Of a stretch of DNA of 64,000 nucleotides, positions 1-10,177 are shown piece by piece. The stretch is from Toxoplasma gondii ME49 (taxonomy: Eukaryota > Apicomplexa > Conoidasida > Eucoccidiorida > Sarcocystidae). The stretch spans positions 5,482,289 through 5,546,288 of the forward strand of contig NC_031479.1 in the NCBI RefSeq assembly GCF_000006565.2, given 5' to 3'. The notes under the pieces are model-generated. The model did not search any database and was not told the origin of the DNA. It saw only the letters and a list, made by a program, of their open reading frames with translations. Position 1 is the stretch's first letter. Each line of letters starts with the position of its first letter. Made by a program: the position numbers and the translations under genes.

Positions 1-1115
1 TGGGAAGACTAGTGTTTAAATACAGTGAAGAGTCTGTAGCCTTTTAATTTTAGTTTCACCAATAGAGAAACCTTGAAAAGAGTGTCGGCATTCGCTTCGT
101 CAATTTGTTGCACCAGGAAAGATTTCTTTCCCGTTGAATCGCGGGTGCCAGGTCACTTTTGAGACGCCTGGGTGTAGACCAAACAGTGTGTTTTCGTGTT
201 CAGGTCGACTCTTGACATTTCCCGTTACGAACAGCTCCTCTTGAAGATACTCCGCAGCTCAGGAGAGTCGTGGTGTTATCCACAGATATATATGAGTATC
301 AGTTGAGGAATCAGACAATAGCGGTATCGAACCTTCGTATCGATTACCGCATCGTACTGCTCACCAGACCTATTCGTTTACACGCACAATTGTGGATTCG
401 ATACTCTATTTTTCTGCTTCACGAAAGAATCTACCGCCGACTTTTACGAGGGTGTTTGTTACTGGTTGCAGACAGTTGGACAGCAGCAGCGGGGTTCGAA
501 CAAAAGAGACCTTGGAGACATGTGGTGTGAAGTTCGACGCGGTACGTGCACTGCCGACCACATTTGGGCAAGTCAGAAGCGCACACGTTGCACAGGCCAC
601 TGTTTCGTTTTCCTGTAGACACCCGACATGTTCCTTTTTCTGGTGGCACGTAACCCTCAGGTGTTTTCATGTGGCACACGCGAAGCGGCCTAGGTACACA
701 TTTGCACGCAGACTGACTTTTCTGTTGGTCGACACACGTTTACTCATGCGTATCTGCATCTCGACCAACAAAAACTATGGAGAATGGTGCAGTGGTTTCT
801 TTGTGCCCCGGGTATCTACACGCACACCATTGCCCCGCTGTTTCCGCTTTGCCCTACTGGAAGAATTACCACAACACAGAAAAGACTCCTGTCTGTCTCC
901 GTGTCTGTGGACTCCACGCTGCGGTACGTCGGGTTGAGCGTTCTCACCGTTGTTTCGCTCAGTTCAACCCTGTATTACTTTACTCAGTTCATTCGTATTT
1001 GGTCTGATACTATGTTTGTTCCTGGGAAGATTCCTTCCGATCCTTCCGAACGTGAGTGTAGATCACTGCAAAGAAGGCAGTACACATTCAGCGCGCGGTC
1101 TTCAAGACCATGCGT
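1..1115. other. 3' flank of the cysteine-repeat gene, no gene recognised
   Basis: This stretch lies just beyond the stop codon of the minus-strand cysteine-repeat gene and probably holds its 3' untranslated region. Several open frames cross it, the longest at about 392-937 on the plus strand, but their predicted proteins have mixed composition with no domain, signal peptide or repeat that I recognise. I see no RNA gene or clear repeat. Confidence 0.4.
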
Positions 1116-3050
1116 TTAGTACATGAAGGAACCTTTTTTCGAGGCCACCACGGGAGTCGCGGGCGCCTTGTCTGCCACGATGGCAGGAGGCGGAAGAGGG
1201 GCTTCGTGAACGACGACGGGATGTTCCACGACGAGGGGAACGGCGTCGTCTTTCTTGGGTTTCGAGTTCTTGGGCTCACGCACCTTCTCGGGCGTGACTT
1301 TGATTTTCGCGGCGCACGGCTTGCAGACAGTCTCGATCTTTGTTTCGTAGCAGGGGTACGCCTGCTTGGTCAAAACGTCATTGTAGCACGTTTTGGGTTC
1401 CGTGTACGTTTCGACTCCACACTTGCTTTCGTACTTTGTTTCCGTGCACGCGTACGGCTGCTCGACCTCGACTTGTTTGTAGCACGTCTCGTCGACCTGG
1501 ACTTCGACCTTCTCGCAGTGTTGCTTTGTGCAGTCGTAGGCGACTTCCACTGGGACCTTTTCCGTGCAAGTCTTTGTTTCTCTGTGGCACTGGCGCTGCT
1601 TGGTCGTCTTCGTGCAAGGGTACTGCTCCTCGACTTTGACGGTCTTGTAGCATGTGTCTTGGAACGGGACGGCCTGGTCCTTGCACTGCATCTTCATTTC
1701 CGTCGTCGGGCACGAGTACGGGACTTGCACAGCCACTTGTTTCTCGCAAGTGGCGGCGACTTCCACGGCAACTTGTTCGCACTGCTCCTTCATTTCCATC
1801 ACTGGCGGGCAGGGGTACGCCTCTTGGAAAGGCACCTCCTTCGTGCAGGTGGCGGGAACCTGGACGGCGACGTCCTTGCACTCCTCTTTGTATTCGACCT
1901 TGATGCACTCGTAGGCCTCCTTTACCTCGACTGTTTCGAAGCACGTGTCGTTCACTTCCACCTCTTGGTCGGTGCACTCTTCCTGTTGCTCCTTCTTTTC
2001 GCACTCGTACTCCTGGACGGCGTCCACTTCTCGGTAGCACGTTTTGCTGACCTGGACAGGCACTGTTTGGCAGTTCGTCGCCTGGGCTTCCCCGTCTTTT
2101 TTGTTCAGCCGACGCATCTTGCATTTCTGGTCCTTGCAGGGCACCTCGACGACGCATTCGGTCTTGTACTCGGTTTCCGTGCACTCGTACGCCTGCTTCT
2201 CTTTCACGTTCCGCGTGCAGACGGCCGGAACCTTGACGTTCACTTTCTTGCACTTCTGCTTGACCTCCGTCTTCTTGCACTTGTAGGACTTCTCCTTCGG
2301 CACCATGCGGTGGCACTTTCCCTTCACCTCAATCGGCACCTGAGCGCAACTCTTCTCCATCTGCGTCTTGGAGCACGCGTAGTCCTGGGTTTTCATGACG
2401 GTCTTGAAGCAGGTGCTCTGTGCCGCCGCGGACTGCACAGCCACTTTCTTGCACTGCTGCTTGTACTCCGTCTTTGTGCACGCGTACGGAACCGTTTGCA
2501 GCTCTTCTTTGTGGCAAGTTTTGTCCACGGTCACGGCCACCTCTGCACAGACCTGTTCCATCTTGGTTTTTTCGCATGTGTACGCTTGTTGCTGGTCCAC
2601 CGACCGCGTGCACGTGTCAGGCACGTCGACGGGCACCATCGAGCACGTTTCTTTGCCCTCGCACGGAAACTCACGCTGCTGTTTCTCAGTTTTGTAGCAA
2701 GTCTCCACCACATCGCGACACTGTTTTTCAGTCTTGGTTTTGGGGCAGCTGTACGCCTGCTTTTCCTTCACCTTCTTGAAGCACGTGCTGGGCACGCCCA
2801 CGGCCACGTTCCGGCATACTTCCTTCTCCTGGACCACAGGGCACGAGTAGGCCTCTTTTGTTGTCACATCTTTGAAACACGTACTTTGGACCTTCTTTTC
2901 AACCTGTTCACACACTTCCTGCTCGACATGCACAACCTCGCCTTTCTTTGCGTCCGCGAAGAAAATCGAACGGCTGCCGCTCACGCACACCCCAGCGGCT
3001 AGAAAAGCCAAAAACGCGACTCTTCTCGGACTCCGCCGTGCAGAAGCCAT
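1116..3050 (-). CDS. Secreted cysteine-repeat protein, function unknown (oocyst-wall or surface type possible)
   Basis: An intronless frame of 644 residues. I chose the ATG at 3050 because it is followed at once by a basic then hydrophobic signal peptide (MASARRSPRRVAFLAFLAAG) and has A at -3 and G at +4; the frame stays open 42 codons further upstream. From about residue 47 to 590 the protein is built of about 16 copies of a 33-residue unit in which three cysteines recur with gaps near 12, 8 and 10 (TC-x-K ... Y-x-C ... E-x-x-C-x-x-V-x-V-x-V). The units are Lys/Glu/Val-rich and diverged. The last 60 or so residues are Pro/Val/Lys-rich without cysteines, and no membrane anchor follows. The family is not one I can name. 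Regular cysteine spacing after a signal peptide is typical of disulfide-bonded extracellular or wall proteins, so a coccidian wall or surface role is inference. Confidence 0.85.
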   Translation of the reverse strand: MASARRSPRRVAFLAFLAAGVCVSGSRSIFFADAKKGEVVHVEQEVCEQVEKKVQSTCFKDVTTKEAYSCPVVQEKEVCRNVAVGVPSTCFKKVKEKQAYSCPKTKTEKQCRDVVETCYKTEKQQREFPCEGKETCSMVPVDVPDTCTRSVDQQQAYTCEKTKMEQVCAEVAVTVDKTCHKEELQTVPYACTKTEYKQQCKKVAVQSAAAQSTCFKTVMKTQDYACSKTQMEKSCAQVPIEVKGKCHRMVPKEKSYKCKKTEVKQKCKKVNVKVPAVCTRNVKEKQAYECTETEYKTECVVEVPCKDQKCKMRRLNKKDGEAQATNCQTVPVQVSKTCYREVDAVQEYECEKKEQQEECTDQEVEVNDTCFETVEVKEAYECIKVEYKEECKDVAVQVPATCTKEVPFQEAYPCPPVMEMKEQCEQVAVEVAATCEKQVAVQVPYSCPTTEMKMQCKDQAVPFQDTCYKTVKVEEQYPCTKTTKQRQCHRETKTCTEKVPVEVAYDCTKQHCEKVEVQVDETCYKQVEVEQPYACTETKYESKCGVETYTEPKTCYNDVLTKQAYPCYETKIETVCKPCAAKIKVTPEKVREPKNSKPKKDDAVPLVVEHPVVVHEAPLPPPAIVADKAPATPVVASKKGSFMY

Positions 3051-5400
3051 AGTGGGTGTTCTCTTTTTCACAAGTTCTACCTGAAAATGAAACCTGCTTC
3101 TGTAAAAGTTCGCAAATACAGACAGAGCAAGCGGAAGACCGAGCGCGCGTCGTGTGAGCGCCCCTTGGCACGGCACAACCCACTCAAGAGAATGAGAAAG
3201 AAAAAGACACTATGACAAGAAACGAAAAACAAAGAATACCTGCGACTGTGAGGTGCGAAGCGGAAAAAACGGGACAAACCATCTGTTTTCCTGTCTTCCA
3301 CAGCTTTCGGAAACAAGGAACAAAGTTCTGACTGAGTGCAAATTCCGATCGGTCCATATTCTCGGCAGCTCTTTATCATCTCAGTGACCTATTCACCACA
3401 CAAAAAAAGTGACGCAGCGCCCTGACACGGTTGTGTGAACGAACGTTCGTTCCTGAGCAAGATACAACGACTTTCAAAAAGGATAGGCAGAACGGCATGG
3501 GAACTTTTGTTCTAGACAGGGCAGCTCTCGCGCATACACCCCCCCCTTGATCGTGTTCTAGGTATCCATGGTTCCGTGATTCAGTCGTTCTCTCAGAGAC
3601 AATTACTCCCAGAGCGATGGTACTGATCATACTGGCATCTAAGTCGTCGTTTTATCGTGATCTTACTATGGGTGATAACAGAATTTTTCGACAAATAATC
3701 CTGTCTCACAGAGAGAGGTACTTCTACGTGGATGGTGCTGATCACACTAGTGTCCAGATGGTCGTCTTCTCTCGCTGTTCAAACTGTTGTTCTCCGCTCT
3801 CGAACTGATGTACACAGCAATTCTGAGCGTTTGTCGCGAAGTTGTATCCGTCCGGAACCACGTCTACACAAGATTAGTTTACAGAGGATATCAACGATGG
3901 CGGGTCCCTTTCGTAGAGGAGTAAGCAAGAATAACGCTGGCAGAAACGTTGAGGAGAGAACTCGCATATATACGGTTACTTAGAAAACACCTGAAACCGC
4001 AGGTGTTCAGCAATCAAACGCACTCCTCAGTTTAAGTTAAGGAGTCCTTTGTTTACAGATGTGTGGTGATACTTTACACCTATTCCATATGTATAATACT
4101 CTTTTACTAACACGTACAGCATCTTCACTATGATTAAGGTGAGCCTTTTCCGTGGAGGCGCACAATTTGACTCGGCGTAACCATCAGGCAGTTGTGCCAA
4201 GGGCTTTGCGACACATGCAGACAGCTTTTTTGACACACGGGATGAGGCTCTGATCTGATGTCCTAATATCTTCTGCGCCGAGTTCAGTAAAGTGGATGTA
4301 GAAGATGAACAACTCACTGAATAAGCTCGCGACAAACCTAACGAATATGGATGGCAGTGGGCGAAGAAAGCTTTACGAACTCTGTTCACAACGTGGTAAA
4401 TTTAGAGCAGGGCTCGCGATGTCGCTCTCGACTTACTGCTGCGCCCACACCTACCTGTCTATGAAAAAGCATCAAACATGGTTTGGTTACCTTGACATCC
4501 ATAAATGGATTAATGCTTAGGTATGTCTTGTTTCCGGTCATTTTTGATTCGGTCAGTGCACGCGAACTGTCGATGCAGGGGCAGGTCTGCTTACTCTCCT
4601 CTGAGACAACTCACCTCCTTCAAGAGAGTGGCAAGCAGTGGAGGGCTGCCGAGCAACACTCGGGCGCCCGAGAGAATATGAAATGACCCCAAAAGAAAGG
4701 GTAGTGACTCTTCTGTGGTCCATTCGAGCAGCTCGCGTCCTTACGTGCATGTAAGCCTGCCTGTGACTACTCACTCGCATAGATGTAAAAACACACATAC
4801 ATACATGGTTATGGTAGCTCGTTCGGCGACGACATAAACGTGGCCTTCTTGAGCAAAAAAACACGTAGCGGATTCTAGAAAATGAATTGCCTTTGGGCAC
4901 AGGAAGGCCGCGCATTAAGTCGTGGGTCGGTTTGAATGTGACGAGTGTGTTACCGGTGGGAATGAAACAAGGCGAAAAAAGGAGGTGCCAAGTTCTCTCC
5001 AGAAACATCAGTTGAAACCCACGCGAAGACTGATGCAGGCCTCATCTGTTTAGGGCAGCAGTCACTTTCCCGTTTGTGTTCCGTGCTCACGAACAGCCGA
5101 TGGAGTCGGTTAAGCCTCCGTGGTCAAACAGACCCATGTCGCTGTTGGTCTTCCAGTTCGAAGCGTTGTGGAAACATATGGAGCAGAGTACGGTTTTTGA
5201 ACCAATATGGCGAGTCTAAGAAGAAAGCCTGCAAGCATCGCAGGAAGTGGAAGTGACTTAGACTCAAGACTGTGTTCTGGTGTACGTACACTGGGCGCGG
5301 TGAGCGTGCATGGGTCAGCGGCACACGCGCTCGCCTATTCCGCTCTCTAATGACTCTGTGCTTTTTCACACTGGCTTTGAGCAAAATTCGAGCGAGACAG
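3051..5400. other. Intergenic region, includes promoter side of the cysteine-repeat gene
   Basis: No convincing gene. About 3051-3400 should hold the promoter and leader of the minus-strand cysteine-repeat gene. The rest is of mixed composition with only short open frames. An imperfect direct repeat lies at 3616-3768. The frame at 5124-5720 on the minus strand is basic and has no family features, so I do not call it. Confidence 0.4.
3616..3768. repeat. Imperfect 38-bp direct repeat
   Basis: Two similar segments at 3616-3653 and 3731-3768 share GATGGTnCTGATCAnACTnG at their starts and GTCGTCnT near their ends. They are about 115 bp apart start to start. The duplication is diverged and has no obvious inverted termini or target-site duplication. 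It may be a remnant of a degenerate repeat. Confidence 0.4.
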
Positions 5401-8400
5401 TTGAACTTTGGCGGCTTTACGCATTTGCAAGATTTCCGCCTTCCCGCTTCCTTGCCCTGCTTCTTGTCTCGCTCACATCGCGGACCACTTTGCCGCTTTC
5501 TGGTGTTTCCCGTCACCAGGCGTTTCAGGTTCCCCATCTCCGCAGTGCTCTCGAGAGTGTTGCCCGGCAGTCCACCGCCCGTCGTCCATCGTCTCTTGAC
5601 TGGTAAGCGGCGTTCAAGTCTGAGCTCTAAAGCATAAAGCGCATAATTGCAGGTCCGAAGACGCGTTCGACCAAAAGTATGGAATAGACGTTTGCGAGAA
5701 AAGCGAAAGGTTGACCACATGTGTCCCGCGTCTCAGACCTCCCTCAGGCGGATCGCTCTTCTACGCGCGCTCCTCGTCGCAGGAATACCGGCGAGGTGAC
5801 AGTTTGCGCGAGGCACTGCTGTCATCCTCAAACAGGGCTGTGATCGTATCGCGCCGACGATTTTTCTGGAACTGGGGAAATCAAGGAAGACGCTCGAAAC
5901 TCGTGACTCGCATGTGCGGCCACCACGCTCGGCTCCTCGGGATGCCTGGCTCAGAAAAGACGAAGAACGCGGCAAGCTGTTGTATCGTCCTTTTCGTCGA
6001 GATCTCTACAGGCACTCTGTGCCCGCGCCGTCCATTTCTCCCGGACTCTCTGCTCTCAACGCGTCGACTCTGAGACTTTTTTCACATCTCAAAAGCTTCA
6101 AGAGCTTCGACTGGTGTCTTTCGCTTCTTCGCCCCTCCACGTGTTTCCCTTTCTGCGAAATCCTCCCCAACGAGAGCGGCCGAATCCGAAAAGAACGCGC
6201 GAGGGAGGCGGCTGCTGGACCTGTCTTTCTCCTAGTTGACTATTCTTTTCTCGAGAAACGTGCGTTTTCTCCGTCTTTTCGCTCGCGTCGTTTCAGATTC
6301 TCTTTTCCCCGTCTTTCAGTCACCCGTCGTCGTCCTCACTCCCCAACGAATCTCTGTCTCCTCATGACCGCCCGCGCTGCTCTCGATCGTAAAGGCAAGC
6401 TGCGCTCTGTTTTTTTCCAGAAACAACCTTTCGTCTTTCCCTTGCGATTCACATCTTGAAATCAGTCCCTCAAAGTACCGGGTCTTTCGTCTTTTCCACC
6501 GCTCTCTCCCACTCGCCTATGCGCCGTCGTTTCAAGAAGAGGGGAAGCCACGCGCCCTCGTCTTGTCGCCATTCCCCGATATGTTTTCACTTTGCCCGTT
6601 GATCCATTGGCTGTCCTGCTTTCCGTGGCGTTTGGAGTTTCTTCTTCTGCGTCCCCCGTCTTTTTCAGCTTCTTCGCGTTTTCCCAGACTGGCGCCCTCG
6701 TACCGCTTTTTCCGCCTCGCCCGCTTCTCTCGGTGTCAGTCGTGGATTGCTTGTCGTTTGTTTGAGTCGAACAAAAGGCATTTTTCGTTTGCTTCACCTC
6801 CGCCTTTTTCTCGAAAGGAATTCACTTGAATCTTGTCAGAGTCAACAGCGTTACGCGGCAAAGACACCACGCCCCGAGAATTTTCACCCAAGACGCTTTC
6901 CAAGTTGTTGTTCGTCCCAAGCGTCACGCCTGTCCCCTAGTGTCTTCGGAACAAGGAACGGCATGGCTTCTTTTCTAAGCAAGACAGAAAATCCTGTTCT
7001 TTCTCCTTCTTCTTCGTCAGCTGACAACCAGAAAAACTCAGACAGAAACACGGAGAACGCTCTCTTATCTGTCGCGCCCCCTGGGCTGACTGCCATCTCG
7101 CGCTTGACTTGCTTTTTCTCCGTCGTTTTCCGCTGCGTCCGAATTTTTCGGTGTCTCCCTTCGATGCGTACGTGAAAGGCAGCCCCGTTTTTGCTCTCCG
7201 CAGAGCCTGCAAGCGGTGCGCCGTGTCCAACGGGAAGTGGAAAGACACTTCTCGTCCCCGGATTTGTGTTTTTCTCGTTTGTCCCTCGTTTCAGGAGTTC
7301 TTCTCGTGACTTGCCGTCGTGCCTTGGCGTTTCGCCGGCCTCGATAACTCTGTTGCCTGCCTCAAGGGAACTGTTTGGGGAAGAGATAAGTCCAGGTTTT
7401 CTCCTCTTCTCCAGAGTCCGCACTCTAAAATGGGAAAACGTTTTTGATAGTCTTAGATCAGTCCTCGTCTATGCTGTTGCTCGATCAGACACCAGCGCTG
7501 TTTTCCACTGCCTGGGACTCGTGCCTCGACATTCATTTTCCGTCTCTTTTCCCTCTTGTCTTTTCCAAAGCAACTGGTTTGTCTCCGAGTGTAGACCTAC
7601 AGACGTTTAGTCTTTGCGTTTTTTGTCTTGGCGGTCTGCTGCTCCAACGCGGATTTGCAGTGTATGTACACCTGAGAAGGTCCCTGTGTCTTGTCTCCGT
7701 GCTTCGCCGGAAATCTTTCCCGTCGTGCCTCTGTTTTTCGCGAGGCGAGGAACACCTTCGGCTTTTTTCGGTCTTTGCAAAACGACGTTTCTTCAGCCGT
7801 TGTCGTCTTTGTCTTTTTCGTCACATCTTCGCAGATTTCGCGTGTCCCGGATTTTCTCTCGCATGGGGTGCCCCCCTCCGTGCTGTTGGCAGGTTCTTTC
7901 CCGGTGTGATTGATATTTCCTTCCTGTGGATTGTCGACCGTGTGTCGGTCTCAGAAACAAGCCAAAGAATCGCAGAGATCGGTTCCTCCTCTAGCTGGAT
8001 GGTTTCGTCTTTTTTCCTCGTCTCCTCTTCTGGTTTTTCCTTCTCCTTTCTCCTGTCGCCCGCCTCTCGTGCTCGTTGTTTTGTAGCATCTTTGCGCTTG
8101 AAGTCATTGAGATGTCGACGAGCCTCCCGTGCCACTCACAAACAGAAATGAGGTGCGCCTGTATTTGAGAGAACATGGCGTCAGCTGTGGAGCCGTTCCT
8201 CAGGTGTCGTGACACCCCAAGGTCCCGCTTTTCCTCCTCGTTTCAGGTATCTCTTGCATGAATGTTGTAATTCGGGTGTCGCTTTCCTGGCCACATCGTG
8301 CTCGCTTGTTCTTTGCAGCTTCCCAGTTTGCATTGGTTCCGTCGTCTTCCCTGCTCGCGAAACAGAAACTTGTCTTTTTCATGGAGAAGAGAACCAGCGA

Positions 8401-8738
8401 TGAGTAAAGGGCCAGGTTTCGATCTCTCGCCCTAGACCTCGGCGCTCGTCTTTTTTCCTCGGAGGGGGATCGTTTCGCTGAGTCCTGTGCCCTCTTCGCC
8501 TCTTCTCTCCTCCTGTGTCTTCTTCCCCTCTGTTCTGCTTTCTCTTCTTCCCCGTCTCCTGTCTCCTCGTCCCTGTCTCATTTCTCCTTTTCCTCGTCGT
8601 CCGCGTTTTTCTGTCGGCGAGCTTCTTCCCTCGTCTGCGCTGGTCGCACTTTTTGTGGCGGACCTCCAGTGTCCTTTTGTTTTCACGTTCCTCCGTCCTG
8701 ACTGCTCTTTCTGCCTCGCTTTCTCGTCTCTCGCGACA

Positions 8739-8960
8739 GCGGGGGAGAGACGGAAAGAAGAAGAGAGGGCGACACCGAGGGGCTTCGTGGAAGAAGATGA
8801 GGCCTATGACGACAGAGACCCGCCGAAACGCAAAGGCGCAGGAGAGACGTTGGGCAGCGAAACGAGGGAGAGACAGGAAATGAGAGTAGAGGACAGAAAG
8901 AGAGAATAGAGGAAGGAGAGTAGAAGAAGAAGAGAGGAAGCAAGACGAGAAGGAATAGTG
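8739..8960. repeat. Polypurine block inside a polypyrimidine region
   Basis: From about 8739 the plus strand turns abruptly A+G-rich (runs such as GAAAGAAGAAGAGAGG) and returns to C+T-rich by about 9065. The preceding 8480-8600 stretch is almost pure C+T. Opposed purine and pyrimidine blocks of this kind can pair as an imperfect hairpin or form triplex DNA. Confidence 0.45.
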
Positions 8961-9480
8961 GAGGAAAGGACACAGAAAAGGCGAGACGGATTTTTGCATC
9001 TGGAATCCATGCCTGGGTGTGAGACTCGAGTGTCTCCGAGGAAGAAAGGAGAGACGAGCTGCAGTGGTGGGAAGAGGATTTCTCGATTCTTCAGACCTGG
9101 CTTCTCGAAAGTCTTCTCTTGGCTTCTGTTCGACTTCGTTTTCTCGTATTCTTGTTCTCTTTTCTTTCTCCTGCTCCCCCGCGGCTCCCGCTGTCTCGAC
9201 GACCCCGAGTCCGGTCGCCGTCTTCTCACCAACATGGGACGGTGGGTCGAGAAACCACTGTTTGTTTTTCGCTGTTTTTCGCATCTTTCTTCTTCGCTAG
9301 GAGATCCCCAGCGGTATCCTCTTCCGCTGTTTCTGCCACTTCCTTAGTGGACTCCGCAACATTTCTCTTCTTTCCTTTCTCGTGCCCCTCGTTTCCCTCT
9401 TCGGTCTTCTCTCTGCTCTCCTCATCTCCTCGGCCTCCTGTTTTTTCCTCTCTTCTTTGTCACTTTTTGATTGTGAGACG
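8843..9480 (+). promoter_or_regulatory. Three WGAGACG promoter-type words
   Basis: AGAGACG occurs at 8843-8849 and 9050-9056, and TGAGACG at 9474-9480, about 0.7-1.3 kb before the ATG of the pseudouridine synthase gene. WGAGACG is a known cis-element of Toxoplasma promoters. Their use here is inference, since a seven-base word can occur by chance, especially in a purine-rich block. Confidence 0.3.
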
Positions 9481-10177
9481 AGACGCCGCGCGCCTGCTGC
9501 CGTTTCGGAGGAGACTCGACGAGTATTTTCCAGTTTTTTCCTCTCGTGTGTGTTTTTTTGGCGCCCGCTGTCGGTTCTGCTGCGGCTGCACGCGCGAAGC
9601 AGCTCCGACTGAGTGCAGCACTGGGGAGTCACTCGCAAGGGCAAGTTGTTTAGCGGTCTAGACACTCCGCTTGTCTGCTGGTGTGCCTCGTTGGCGAAAT
9701 TGTGAATGTTTCGACTCTTTCGCATGTTTCTCTTGTCTCTCGGCTTCCGTCTTGTCCCCTGCTGGGATTCGCGAGTCAGGAAATCTTTCTTCGTCAGCTG
9801 TGGAGCGCACAGAACACCTTGCAGAGTCGAAATCTCAGGGAGATCGGTGCAGAACGGTATTTTTGTGTGAGCCAGGAACAGGGGAAGGGCGAGGCCCCAA
9901 ACCAAGTTCTGCATCCGTCAAAATCCGTACGACTTCGCCATAGATTGTCTCCTCCCACCGCGCGGTCTCTTTTGAGGGAAAACGCAGGCAGAGATCTGCG
10001 TTCGCGTAAACCCCCGCGGGTGTCTCGAACGCAGGTCGAGAGACTGATCCAAGCGTTCTCTGTTTCCCCTCTCTCTTTTGTTCGTTTCTGGATTCCGTCG
10101 CAGCTTTCCTCGACCGTGGCGTCACCGAGAGCGCGCGAACCGGCGTCAACGGCGTGTGTTTGCGTTTTTCTTGAAAG

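Larger units (their letters stand above)
5401..10177 (+). promoter_or_regulatory. Long pyrimidine-rich leader/promoter region of the pseudouridine synthase gene
   Basis: For almost 5 kb the plus strand is strongly C+T-rich, broken by one purine-rich block at about 8739-8960. Open frames here translate to Ser/Phe/Arg/Leu-rich strings typical of pyrimidine tracts, with no domain. Pyrimidine-rich leaders before an ATG are common in Toxoplasma, so I read this as promoter plus 5' untranslated region, possibly with a leader intron, of the gene starting at 10178. Three WGAGACG words lie at 8843, 9050 and 9474. A separate non-coding transcript cannot be excluded. Confidence 0.4.

Noticed and set aside
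1110..3002. A 630-codon open frame on the plus strand opposite the cysteine-repeat gene
   Set aside because: It is the antisense shadow of the repeat array. Its Leu/Arg/Phe/His-rich product follows from the reverse complement of Cys/Lys/Glu/Val codons, with no signal peptide or domain.
8379..9284. A 301-codon minus-strand frame
   Set aside because: It spans the purine/pyrimidine switch and encodes only Arg/Glu/Lys-rich and Ser/Leu/Phe-rich strings expected from such composition.
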